A stretch of 64,000 nucleotides of DNA, taken from assembly GCA_032433765.1 (NCBI GenBank), contig JAVIAB010000051.1, positions 78,546,244-78,610,243 of the forward strand. Reading direction: 5' to 3'. Position 1 is the stretch's first letter; each line of letters begins with the position of its first letter. Positions 32,456-43,300 of the stretch are shown here, in pieces. The position numbers were made by a program, and so were the translations under genes. The notes beneath the pieces are model-generated. The model saw only the letters and a list, made by a program, of their open reading frames with translations, did not search any database and was not told the origin of the DNA. The DNA comes from Megaustenia siamemsis (Eukaryota; Mollusca; Gastropoda; Stylommatophora; Ariophantidae).

Positions 32456-32870
32456 TCAGAGAAATTCACGGAAGATGGAGATAGAGAGAGAAAAAAAAAC
32501 CTCTACAGAGATGAAATGTGTTAGACGAATGACAGGAAATAGTCTGTAAGATAAGATTAGACATGAAGAACTGAGAAAAAAAGCTAGGAATAGCCCCCGC
32601 CAGAGAATATATAAAGAAACAACAGATAAAATGGTTTGGGTACGTGACAAGGCAGAAAGATCAAAATATAATACAATGAGCCTTCAACAAACGCTTTAAG
32701 AATACCATACCCAATGGTCGACCACAAAAAAGATAGATGAATGGAATATTAGAAACACTAGGAAACATAACAGCAGCAGCGGCGAACAGAAGAGCAAAAG
32801 ACAGCAAATTATATCTCTCCTCGACGCTGAAAGGCAGATGAGGAAAGAGAAGAAGAAGAAGAAGAAGAAT
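32456..32870 (+). mobile_element. RTE-C 3' fragment (copy C5)
   Basis: Plus-strand RTE-C C-terminus: CVRRMTGNS-like, EYIKKQQIKWFG-like, the NTMSLQQTL/RCEN region, then NITAAAANRRAKDSKLY and SLLDAERQM-equivalent readings with frameshifts, ending in an (AAG)n tail at 32850-32869 followed by AATTATC. It is close in age and structure to C1. Confidence 0.87.
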
Positions 32871-32944
32871 TATCATGGGGTCGTTACTAGTATGTGATTG
32901 GTAGGGAAAAGGATCCGAGGGGTGTCAAAAGTTTGGGAACCATT

Positions 32945-33080
32945 GGTTTATATCATCCTGTATGTCATACAGAGAAAGATCTGGCCTGAGAAAGACATTA
33001 TTTCTCACAGGCTGTGATGAGTGCAATGTTTTGTAAGGGACACGCAACTCGATAATGATGATGATGATGATAATGCTGAT
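32945..33080 (+). repeat. Element 3' end with (GAT)n tail, partial
   Basis: The stretch TGTGATGAGTGCAATGTT to CACGCAACTCGATAATGATG resembles 38720-38765 (GCGCTGTGGTGAATGCAACG ... GACCTGATTATG) and 46845-46890. Together they suggest another retroelement terminus ending in GAT/AAT repeats. Confidence 0.45.
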
Positions 33081-34039
33081 ATTTAAATGATAAAACTGAT
33101 TCTCATAGCTTTGATGAGAAACATAATTCACCAGTCGAGACACGTAATGTGACATAAACTATGGCACATTTGTTGTTAACTCATCACTCTTTTGCATGAA
33201 ACTATTTCCATTGATATGTGACACCTGTCACTGTAGAATATGACTACACCGAAATTGAGATCACTGTAGACATATTAAATTGACGTAGCACATTAACATT
33301 GTAATTAATCGACATTTATGTAATAATATGATAATTATAGCACTTAATTTAATTCAATGTTATTTATAAGCAATGATATCAATATTTAAAAGAAAACATT
33401 TGATAGATGGAGGTATATTTTGGAGAATTAAATCCATAGGTATCACTGATAAAGAAATGTATACGTGATAAAATTGCTACCTCTAGGAAAATACGCTTAC
33501 ATGTTTCATATTCTTAAGAAAAATAGTTTAAAAAAAAACTAAACATTACTAACAATGTGATGCAGATCTGGGGGATCAGTTTCTGTCATTTTAGTTACTG
33601 CCCATATTACCTTACCCCTGAAGAACTTTACCTCTAACATTTATTATTTTAAAATTACAATTTTGGAAGTATTGAAAGGTAAAAATTATCTAAAGACCGG
33701 TATTTAAAACGTGTTCTTCACAGCTCCACCCTTTTATGTGTACAAAGCAGAGAAGTAGATAGAAAGAGAGAGAGAGAGAGAGTGATAGAGAGAAAGGTAG
33801 AGAGAGCTAGAGAGGATGAGAGTCATTAATCGCGAATTTAAAGTAAATTTGATTCTTCAATCAAACAATTTTATAATCTAAGTCCTTATGTTCAGAAATA
33901 CAATTATCAACTACCACCAAAATATTAATTTTGATTTATTTTTTTTTCCCCCATTTTGGTCTGAAAACTGTGTGGGAAAGCGACCAGAGATAATTGCCAT
34001 TTCTGACACTCTTTTTATTTAGCAAGATTCAGAATTTCT
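33081..34039. other. Unassigned spacer with GA microsatellite
   Basis: AT-rich. The interval 33756-33815 is an imperfect (GA)n tract. No gene was recognised. Confidence 0.4.
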
Positions 34040-34225
34040 GGCAGAGATTTTGCAACAACACAATGTAATTCCGTGGCCAGATTGGCAGCCATGACACAAG
34101 CATACAATATGTTTTTGTTGAATTGAGAGTTCACTCTGGAGACAATTTGATTCTCACAATCAAGTTGACCCAACATTTGAAACTCATTTGACATTTCCGA
34201 GTTTCAAAATTGGCAATGACAACTA
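34040..34225 (+). repeat. Interspersed repeat L (copy L2)
   Basis: Partner, in opposite orientation, of 21778-21960; the best match is GGAGACAATTTGATTCTCAC onward to TTCCGAGTTTCAAA. Confidence 0.65.
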
Positions 34226-34805
34226 TTCAGTCAGAAGAATATAGAAAAAAAAATGGAGAAGAGATGAAGTTAATAAGAATTCTGAAAACTGCTGTAAAAA
34301 TGGATGTTTCCTGATGTTGGTCTTGATGTGTGTTGCCAGCGCAATGTCTGTCACGAAATGTGTGTGAAATGAACGTAAGTTGCGCCGTGTTATAATTTAC
34401 AACGAGTTGAGATATTTGCGCAATTCAGTTCCACACATCCGATCTCAGCACGTTATTTTTTGGTTTTAGGATTGTCTTTCATTTTTTCACCCTCTATACA
34501 CTTGAGCACACTGATTAATCAGTACATGAAATCATTACGATGTAAGAAAGTCTTGGTCTGTTCGATTTACTGAACCTGTGCCTCTCAGGGCAACGCTATG
34601 GTTTGTTGAGTGTCATTAGGTCACGCTCTACGCTTGTTAGTCTCTTAAGAAATCACACATCCTGCTTGTTTTGATTATGACTCACGTTTCTTGGTAAATA
34701 TTTGTCACAGGCATATTATTGAATAAACAAATGACTATTTTTATCATTTTTCAAAATTAGTAATGAATATACGGGCGATCTTGTGTGCAATAATATGGTT
34801 TCTAC
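34226..34805. other. Unassigned spacer
   Basis: No feature was recognised. Confidence 0.35.
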
Positions 34806-35045
34806 TGTATGATCATCAAACAGATCTATACTTTTGTTTCATAGATTATAGCAAAACATTTGACAAAGTAAAGCATCAAGAAATAATCACAATTTTAGAA
34901 GGCATAAACGTAGACAGCAAAGATCTAAGAATAATAAAGACGATGCACTGGCAGCGAACAGCGGCCATAAGAGCTGGAAATCAATTGGGAATGTTTAAAT
35001 AAATAAAATAGGGTGTTAGGCAAGGTTGTGTGCTGTCACCAGATT

Positions 35046-35099
<54 letters not shown>

Positions 35100-35446
35100 A
35101 GATTATTTTACGATCCATAAGGGGCATGCCTGGAATAACAATCGGAGGTCATAATATAAATAATATGTGGTATGCTGATGATACAGTCTTAGTCGCTAAG
35201 AGTGAAAATGAGTTACAAGAAATTTTAGACATTATAGTGAAAGAAAGCACAAATAAAGGACTCATCCTTAATAGCAAAAACACGGAAGTAATGGTAGCAA
35301 CAAAGAAAAAGATATCACCGCAAAGCACAACAAAGACATTTGAAACAATATTAAAACATGTAAATGAATTTAAATATCTGGGAACAATGTTAATCTCATA
35401 CGGTAGGTGTTTAAAAGAGGTGACATGTAGAATGGCTCAGTCAAAA
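34806..35446 (+). mobile_element. RTE-A retrotransposon, 5' half of a split copy (A7)
   Basis: The plus strand encodes the RT palm: LYFCFIDYSKTFDKVKHQE (catalytic Asp), TAAIRAGNQLGMFK-stop, GVRQGCVLSPDLL, an in-frame (IY)n run from a (TA)n expansion at 35048-35093, [28 protein letters not shown] (YADD intact) and NEFKYLGTMLIS, ending MAQSKA at 35446. The reading breaks exactly where the antisense RTE-B begins and resumes at 36405. Confidence 0.92.
35048..35093. repeat. (TA)n microsatellite inside an RT reading frame
   Basis: About 23 TA units replace the short TTTAATATTTATAG-type segment that encodes FNIYS in the related copy A5. The frame continues through as alternating Ile-Tyr. Confidence 0.95.
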
Positions 35447-36406
35447 GCATCATCATCATCATGTGCCGTACCGGTTGGCGTTAGCGATCATGTCCTTCCA
35501 CAATCTTCTATCCACAGTGCATCGTATGAGTTCTGTTGTTGACTGTTTTCCATACCATGACACCAAGTTATCCAGTATTTTCTCTCTTTGTCGTCCGCGA
35601 TCTCTCTTTCCATTTATTTTGCCAGTTGTAACCAAGTATTCCAACTTTCCTCTTCTCATGATGTGCCCAAAAACTATGTTGATTGCTTCGTTCTGGTGTT
35701 TTTTAAGGGCTCCCTTTTTGTATTGGCCTCATTGAGAACTTTCTCATTGGTCTTTTTAGCTGTCCAGTGAACTTTCAACATTCTTCTGAGAAATCCCATC
35801 TCTGTAGCCTCTAATCGTCTTTTCATTTGTTTGTCTATTGTCCATGATTCGCTTCCATAGGTCAGAATTGGTTCTATATAGCATCTCAAGAACTCTTGTT
35901 CTCATTTCTATTGACATAGATTTGTTGCATAAGATATTTTTCATTTTCTGAAATGCTAATTTGGCCTGAGCTATTCTGCTTTTTATTTCTGTGTTGCATC
36001 TTCCATCTGATGTTATCACTGTGCCCAAGTATTTCAAACGTTGCACTTGTTTCAGATTTGTGTTGTTTATTTTTATGTTGCATGATGGTGATGATTGTTT
36101 CTTTGATATAATCATTACTTCTGTTTTCTTACTATTCAGACTGAGGCCTTTCTTGTTGCTGCCATTTACTATTATATCTATTATTTCTTGTAGTTCATTC
36201 TCTGTCTCTGCTATTAAGACTGTGTCCTCCGCATATCGTAAATTATTTATGCTGTGACCGTTGACTTCAATTCCTTTTCTGTCTACTATTGATCTCATAG
36301 TATGTTCGCTGTAACGTGAAACCAAATCCGGCGACAGAAACAGCTTTGTTTGACTCCTTGTTTTAGAAATTGAAATTGTCCTGTTTGGTTGTTAATTCGT
36401 ATAGCT
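35447..36406 (-). mobile_element. RTE-B retrotransposon inserted in RTE-A (copy B2)
   Basis: Minus-strand element with an AIRINNQTGQFQFLKQGV block, a GVKQSC motif in place of GVRQGC, SRYSEHTMRSIVD, RYAEDTVLIAETENEL (YADD changed to YAED, 36223-36237), QRLKYLGTVITSDGRC, AKLAFQKMKNIL, then frameshifts into GSESWTIDKQMKRRLEA and MGFLRRMLKVHWTAKKTNE, and the terminal MRRGKLEYLVTTGK to NANRYGT-stop. An (ATG)n tail appears as (CAT)n at 35447-35461. It is 5'-truncated. Confidence 0.93.
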
Positions 36407-36912
36407 GTTTCCAAAAAAATGAGGAAGATACTGTGCAATCCATTTTTGACAATAGAAACAAGAAAAAAGAGTTCTGAAATTTTATGTAAAGCCAGTCTTA
36501 ACATATAAATGTGAATTGTGGACAATAGGACAACAAACAAGAAAATCACTGGAAGCTGTAGAAATGTGGTTTTACAGAAGAATGTTGAGAATACCATGGA
36601 CAGCTAAGAAGAGTAATGAAAACGTTTTGAAAGAGGTCAAAGCAAAAAGAGAGCTAATTTCCAATATTAGGAGAAATAATCACAATTTTTTGGCCATGTA
36701 ATGAGAAGGGAACAGCTGGAATATATTGTGACAACTGGGAAAATTGAGGGACGAAGAGAAAGAGGGAAGCAAAGAGAAAAGATATCAGGCAGTTTAAGAG
36801 AATGGTTTGGATAAAGGTCAACAACAGAAATTATAAATAACTGTCGAGATCGAAAGTTATGGAGAGACATGATCACCAACGCCAGCAGGCATGGTACTTG
36901 ATGATGATGACT
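36405..36912 (+). mobile_element. RTE-A, 3' half of the split copy (A8)
   Basis: Continues A7: a KKMRKILCNPFLTIETRK reading, then GQQTRKSLEAVEMWFYRRM, RIPWTAKKSNENVLKEVKA, LISNIRR and, after a frameshift, the QLEYIVTTGKIEGRR to CRDRKLW region and HGT-stop, with a TGATGATGA tail at 36899-36911. It starts at the codon following the last codon of A7, allowing a 1-3 base ambiguity from microhomology. Confidence 0.9.
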
Positions 36913-37020
36913 GTATCATTGCTCTATGATAGTACAATATTTGTGATATTTTTATCTTCTTTATTGGTAACTATACTGTTTATCTTATATCTTTCTTGTC
37001 TTCTATTCTATTGACAACCA
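36913..37020. other. Short spacer
   Basis: Nothing recognised. Confidence 0.3.
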
Positions 37021-37396
37021 TAATGCACATCTTATCTCTTTCATTTCCTCTTTCGCATTGATAACTGTTCAGTATATCTTATCTCTTTCACTTCCTCTTT
37101 CATATTAATAACTGTTCAGGTATATCTTACCTCTTTCATTTCCTCTTTCATATTAATAACTGTTCAGCATATCTTATCTCTTTCATTTCCTCTTTCATAT
37201 TAATAACTGTTCAGCATATCTTATCTCTTTCATTTCCTCTTTCATATTAATAACTGTTCAGCATATCTTATCTCTTTCATTTCCTCTTTCATATTAATAA
37301 CTGTTCAGCATATCTTATCTCTTTCATTTCCTCTTTCATATTAATAACTGTTCAGCATATCTTATCTCTTTCATTTCCTCTTTCGCATTGATAACT
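37021..37396. repeat. 47-bp tandem array (TR8)
   Basis: About eight copies of a 47-bp unit (core ATATCTTATCTCTTTCATTT). The first and last units carry CGCATTGATAACT where central units carry CATATTAATAACT, a pattern expected when the central units are the most recently amplified. Confidence 0.95.
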
Positions 37397-37489
37397 CTAA
37401 TGTATATATTGTCTCTCCAACCCATCACATTCTGCAGCGTGTAGGAGAGACGGCGTTAACACTTGATATTCTTTCTAAACTAGCAGAAC

Positions 37490-37695
37490 ATTTTTTTTTC
37501 CTGTGGTGAGAGTCGGGTACGGGGAGAAACCTGTCGACTTTCTTTCTCAGAGATAAAAACAAAAACAAAACAAAACAAAAACCGATACCCATTTATTGCT
37601 GGCTGAGCCTATGAGTCGTCCATTGCAATCGAACCCAACACCTTGTCTTGAGTAGGCCAGTTTATTGATCATCGCTTTACCGCGGCCTCTTTATA
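37490..37695 (-). mobile_element. Decayed tRNA-derived SINE
   Basis: On the minus strand: GAGGCCGCGGTAAAGCGATG (degenerate A-box region), then GTTGGGTTCGATTGCAATGG (B-box-like) and AATGGGTATCGGTTTTT as in family S. It is more diverged than S1-S4 and interrupted by an A-rich AAAACAAAAC run at 37556-37580. Confidence 0.6.
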
Positions 37696-37711
37696 TTATA
37701 AATATTCTATT

Positions 37712-38172
37712 CTAGGCTAAAACAAGAAAAAGAGTTCTTAAATTATATGTAGAGCCAGTCCTAACATATGGATGTGAATTGTGGACAATAGGACAACAGA
37801 CAAGAAAATCACTGGAAGCTGTAGAAATGTGGTTTTACAGAAGAATGTTGAGAATACCATGGGCAGCTAAGAAGAGTAATGAAAACGTTCTGAAAGAGGC
37901 CAAAGCAAAAAGAGAGATAATTTCCAATATTAATAAGAAACAATCATCATTTTTTGGCCATGTAATGAGAAGAGAACAACTGGAATATATTGTAACAATT
38001 GGGAAAATTGAGGGACGAAGAGATAGAGGGAAGCATGGAGACAAAATACCAGACAGCTTAATAGAATGGCTTGGCAGAAGGTCAACAACAGAAATGATAA
38101 TTAACTGTCGAGATCGAAAGTTGTGGAGAGACATGATCACCTACGCCAGCAGGCATGGTACTTGATGATGAT
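37712..38172 (+). mobile_element. RTE-A 3' fragment with longest intact C-terminal frame (copy A9)
   Basis: An uninterrupted 128-codon frame (37779-38165) encodes the full RTE-A C-terminus: GQQTRKSLEAVEMWFYRRM, LRIPWAAKKSNENVLKEAKA, SSFFGHVMRREQLEYIV, GKIEGRRDRGKHGDKIPDSL, WLGRRSTTEMIINCRDRKLW and ITYASRHGT-stop, where the stop TGA is the first unit of the TGATGATGATT tail. It is the best reference for the lineage and shows that there is essentially no 3' UTR, as known for the RTE clade. Confidence 0.93.
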
Positions 38173-38483
38173 TCTAGGTTAACTGATTTTATATTATCTC
38201 ATCGTATCTCTTATTTTAGTTTTCTTTTATTGTTCTAATTTTATCTAAATGTAGATTGGTGCATTGTATTCTACAGTCATTTTATGTTTTACACTAGGGG
38301 AGCTCAGGTGCCTGCGACCTTCGGTAGCAACCTGTAGGCTCGACGGCCCATCAGGTGACCAAGACCTAGCCTCGACCTCCTAGTTGATCTCCCCTGGTAA
38401 CAATCTGTGTCAAAAATAAGCTTGTTAACTGAACGTTTGAGATCATGGACAATCTCTCAAACAACAATGGAAAAAACATTACT
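38173..38483. other. Unassigned spacer
   Basis: The interval 38290-38400 is GC-richer (GACCTTCGGTAGCAACCTG) with no partner. Confidence 0.35.
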
Positions 38484-38598
38484 GCATTACCTAAAAAAAC
38501 ATGTGCTGAAGGTCTGTAAATATTATGGTCACTAACACCATATTCCCTATAACCCAATTGGCGTGACGGGGCTCTTTACTTCTTTTTTTTTTTTTTTA
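38484..38598 (+). mobile_element. SINE family S, 5'-truncated (copy S5)
   Basis: Contains only the terminal ~100 bp (CATTACC to GGCGTGACGGGGCTCTTTAC), ending in a 15-base oligo-T run (38583-38597). The tRNA-like head is missing. Confidence 0.8.
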
Positions 38599-38599
38599 A

Positions 38600-38780
38600 A
38601 TGGTTCTTGAGCGACACATCGAGGATAAACCATGAAGAGAGTGGTATCAAGATACCAAAGTGACATTGGACATGATAAGAGAAGAGGTTGGCAATCTGGT
38701 TAGACATAGATTCTTTCAGATGCGCTGTGGTGAATGCAACGTTCTACAACGGATATGGGACCTGATTATGACACGAAAAT
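38600..38780 (+). repeat. Possible retroelement terminus
   Basis: Shares TGCGCTGTGGTGAATGCAAC...GACCTGATTATGA with weaker matches at 33010-33060 and 46845-46895. The function was not recognised. Confidence 0.4.
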
Positions 38781-38794
38781 AGGATCGCCGTGTT

Positions 38795-39075
38795 CCTCAT
38801 AGCGATGAACAGACAAATAAATGCTGCGGTAAAGCTGGTAGCAAGGAGCCAGTAGTGGGGTGTAATATACACTACCATAGGGTATGGTGACATCTTTACA
38901 AAAAAGGAACACAACAGACTACTGACGTTTCTAACTACGACCTTCATCAGAAAACAAGAAAATCAACAAACAATGAAAAACAGATAAATTCTATTACATC
39001 TATTATGATCGAGCAGGTAAGTCTAGGAGAAGTAAACTGAGGACAAAAGATGAAATGATGAAGCGAGAGAAAGTA
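38795..39075 (-). repeat. Interspersed repeat N (copy N2)
   Basis: Reverse-complement partner of 18125-18395, with CTGATGAAGG and GAAACGTC on the minus strand at 38924-38950. A 67-codon minus frame (38744-38947) runs through it with no recognisable domain. Confidence 0.65.
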
Positions 39076-39094
39076 ACAAACGAATAAACAAAAG

Positions 39095-39617
39095 AATAGA
39101 AATGGCAAAAAGTAATTTCAATATTCTGAAAAATATACTAACAATAACACAAATAACACTAGAGCTAAAACTAAGAATAGTAAAATGTTATATATTATCA
39201 ACATTCATGTAGGGTACAGAAACATGGATATTAGACATGAAAACAGAACAGAAAATTGAAGCCTTTCAAATGTGGATTTATAGAAGAATAAGGAGAATTG
39301 GATAGAAAGAAAAGAAAGCAATGAGGTCTTAAAACAACTTAAAATGAAAAGAGAACTACTAAGCACAATTCAAACAAGACAAATGAGATTTAGGGGCATG
39401 TTAAAGACACAGGAGACTACTAAAAGTAATCTTGGAAGGGAAAATACAAGGTAAAAGAGACAGCGGCAGACCAAGACTAACATGGACGAGTAACATCAAA
39501 AGAAGCACAAGTCAGCCTATGACAACCTGCAGTTTCAAAGCAAGAGACAGAGCAGAATGGCTCTCCATGGTAGCCAACCGTCCATGCGGAGACGGCACTC
39601 AATGATAATGATGATGG
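39095..39617 (+). mobile_element. RTE-F retrotransposon 3' part (copy F1)
   Basis: Plus-strand reading with stops: AKSNFNILKNILTI, KIEAFQMWIYRRIRRIG-stop, EVLKQLKMKRELLSTIQ, TRQMRFRGMLK, GKRDSGRPRLTWTSNIKR, SQPMTTCSFKARDRAEWLSM and CGDGTQ-stop, followed by a TGATAATGATGATGG tail. The lineage is distinct from A-D by its WTSNIKR and RDRAEW motifs. Confidence 0.88.
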
Positions 39618-39829
39618 TTACACATTTATGGCTTAAGCACGCAATATGGTGTGATACATGATATAATGTTAGTACCTGTAATACAGGTAAAAAGACATCA
39701 TTTTTTTCCGTTCTCATGGGTCATGCTAAGGTGGTTGTTTGAACAATTTGAGCACCGAGGTTAATGAGCCCATAGAAATGAGATGAGCAGCGCGGCCAGA
39801 GTCACAGAAGAGAGAAAGTGAGGAGTGAA
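39618..39829. other. Unassigned spacer
   Basis: Nothing recognised. Confidence 0.35.
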
Positions 39830-40318
39830 AAATGGTCAACCAACTACAACAAGAACAAAATGGTTAATCAACACCAGGAACTAAATGGTCAACCATCTAC
39901 AACAAGAACAAAATGGTTAATCAACACCAAGAACTAAATGGTCAACCATCTACAACATAAACAAAATGGTTAATCAACACCAGGAACTAAATGGTCAACC
40001 ATCTACAACAAGAACAAAATGGTTAATCAACACCAAGAACTAAATGGTCAACCATCTACAACAAGAACAAAATGGTTAATCAACACCAGGAACTAAATGG
40101 TCAACCATCTACAACAAGAACAAAATGGTTAATCAACACCAGGAACTAAATGGTCAACCATCTACAACAAGAACAAAATGGTTAATCAACACCAGGAACT
40201 AAATGGTCAACCATCTACAACAAGAACAAAATGGTTAATCAACACCAGGAACTAAATGGTCAACCATCTACAACAAGAACAAAATGGTTAATCAACACCA
40301 AGAACTAACTAATTGGTC
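39830..40318. repeat. 53-bp tandem array (TR9)
   Basis: Nine copies of a 53-bp unit (core ACAAGAACAAAATGGTTAAT). Units carry AGGAAC or AAGAAC in roughly alternating order on the left side and uniform AGGAAC in the centre. It ends directly next to the 37-bp array. Confidence 0.95.
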
Positions 40319-40331
40319 AAACCAAAAAAAG

Positions 40332-43300
40332 CAAGATTCAATGAGAGTCTTCAATATATCGTTTTTGTCAAGCTTCAATGAGAGCCTTCAATATATCGCT
40401 TTTGTAAAGATTCAATGAGAGCCTTCAATATATCGTTTTTGTAAAGATTCAATGAGAGCCTTTAGTGTATCTTTCTTGTCAAGATTCAATGAGAGTCTCT
40501 AATATATTTTTCTTGTCAAGATTCAATGAGAGTCTCCAATATATTTTTCTTGTCAAGATTCAATGAGAGCCTTTAGTGTATCTTTCTTGTCAAGATTCAA
40601 TGAGAGTCTCTAATATATTTTTCTTGTCAAGATTCAATGAGAGTCTCCAATATATCTTTCTTGTCAAGATTAAATGAGAGTCTCCAATATATTTTTCTTG
40701 TCAAGATTCAATGAGAGTCTCCAATATATTTTTCTTGTCAAGGTTCAATGAAAGTCTCCAATATATTTTTCTTGTCAAGATTCAATGAGAGTCTCCAATA
40801 TATTTTTCTTGTCAAGATTCAATGAGAGTCTCCAATATATTTTTCTTGTCAAGGTTCAATGAGAGTCTCCAATATATTTTTCTTGTCAAGATTCAATGAG
40901 AGTCTCCAATATATCTTTCGTGTCAAGATTAAAAGAGTCTTCAATATATCTTCCTTGTTAAACCTCAATGAGAATCTCCAATATATATTTCTTGTTAAAC
41001 CTCAATGAGAGTCTCCAATATATCTTTCTTTTTAAACCTCAATGAGAGCCTCCAATACATCTTTCTTGTTAAACCTCAATGAGAGTCTCCAATATATCTT
41101 TCTTGTTAAACTTCAATGAGAGTCTTTAATACATCTTTCTTGTTAAACCTCAATGAGAGTCTCCAATACATCTTTCTTGTTAAACCTCAATGAGAGTCTC
41201 CAATATATTTTTCTTGTTAAACCTCAATGAGAGTCTCCAATATATCTTTCTTGTTAAACCTCAATGAGAGTCTCCAATATATCTTTCTTGTTAAACCTCA
41301 ATGAGAGTCTTTAATACATCTTTCTTGTTAAACCTCAATGAGAGTCTCCAATATATCTTTCTTGTTAAACGTCAATGAGAGTCTCCAATATATATTTCTT
41401 GTTAAACCTCAATGAGAGCCTCCAATACATTTCTTGTTAAACCTCAATGAGAGTCTCCAATATATCTTTCTTGTTAAACCTCAATGAGAGTCTCCAATAT
41501 ATCTTTCTTGTTAAACCTCAATGAGAGTCTCCAATACATCTTTCTTGTTAAACCTCAATGAGAGTCTCCAATATATATTTCTTGTTAAACCTCAATGAGA
41601 GTCTCCAATACATCTTTCTTGTTAAACCTCAATGAGAGCCTCCAATACATTTCTTGTTAAACCTCAATGAGAGTCTCCAATACATTTTTTGTTAAACCTC
41701 AATGAGAGTCTCCAATACAATTCTTGTTAAACCTCAATGAGAGTCTCCAATATATCTTTCTTGTTAAACCTCAATGAGAGCCTCCAATACATTTCTTGTT
41801 AAACCTCAATGAGAGTCTGAAATATATCTTTCTTGTTAAACCTCAATGAGAGTCTCCAATATATCTTTCTTGTTAAACCGCAATGAGAATCTCCAATACA
41901 TCTTTCTTGTTAAACCTCAATGAGAGTCTCCAATATATCTTTCTTGTTAAACCTCAATGAGAGTCTCCAATACATCTTTCTTGTTAAACCTCAATGAGAT
42001 CCTCCAATACAATTCTTGTTAAACCTCAATGAGAGTCTCCAATATATCTTTCTTGTTAAACCTCAATGAGAGTCTCAAATATATATTTCTTGTTAAACCT
42101 CAATGAGAGTCGCCAATATATCTTTCTTGTTAAACCTCAATGAGAGCCTACAATACATCTTTCTTGTTAAACCTCAATGAGAGTCTCCAATATATCTTTC
42201 TTGTTAAACCTCAATGAGAGTCTTTAATACATCTTTCTTGTTAAACCTCAATGAGAGTCTCCAATACATCTTTCTTGTTAAACCTCAATGAGAGTCTCCA
42301 ATATATTTTTCTTTGTTAAACCTCAATGAGAGTCTCCAATATATCTTTCTTGTTAAACCTCAATGAGAGTCTCCAATATATCTTTCTTGTTAAACCTCAA
42401 TGAGAGTCTTTAATACATCTTTCTTGTTAAACCTCAATGAGAGTCTCCAATATATCTTTCTTGTTAAACCTCAATGAGAGTCTCCAATATATATTTCTTG
42501 TTAAACCTCAATGAGAGCCTCCAATACATTTCTTGTTAAACCTCAATGAGAGTCTCCAATATATCTTTCTTGTTAAACCTCAATGAGAGTCTCCAATATA
42601 TCTTTCTTGTTAAACCTCAATGAGAGTCTCCAATACATCTTTCTTGTTAAACCTCAATGAGAGTCTCCAATATATATTTCTTGTTAAACCTCAATGAGAG
42701 TCTCCAATACATCTTTCTTGTTAAACCTCAATGAGAGTCTCCAATACATTTCTTGTTAAACCTCAATGAGAGTCTCCAATACATTTTTTGTTAAACCTCA
42801 ATGAGAGTCTCCAATACAATTCTTGTTAAACCTCAATGAGAGTCTCCAATATATCTTTCTTGTTAAACCTCAATGAGAGCCTCCAATACATTTCTTGTTA
42901 AACCTCAATGAGAGTCTGAAATATATCTTTCTTGTTAAACCTCAATGAGAGTCTCCAATATATCTTTCTTGTTAAACCGCAATGAGAGTCTCCAATACAA
43001 TTCTTGTTAAACCTCAATGAGAGTCTCCAATATATCTTTCTTGTTAAACCTCAATGAGAGTCTCCAATACATTTCTTGTTAAACCTCAATGAGAGTCTCC
43101 TATACATTTCTTGTTAAACCTCAATGAGAGTCTCCAATACAATTCTTGTTAAACCTCAATGAGAGTCTCCAATATATCTTTCTTGTTAAACCTCAATGAG
43201 AGTCTGCAATATATCTTTCTTGTTAAACCTGAATGAGAGTCTCCAATATATCTTTCTTGTTAAACCTCATTGAGAGTCTCCAATATATCTTTCTTGTTAA

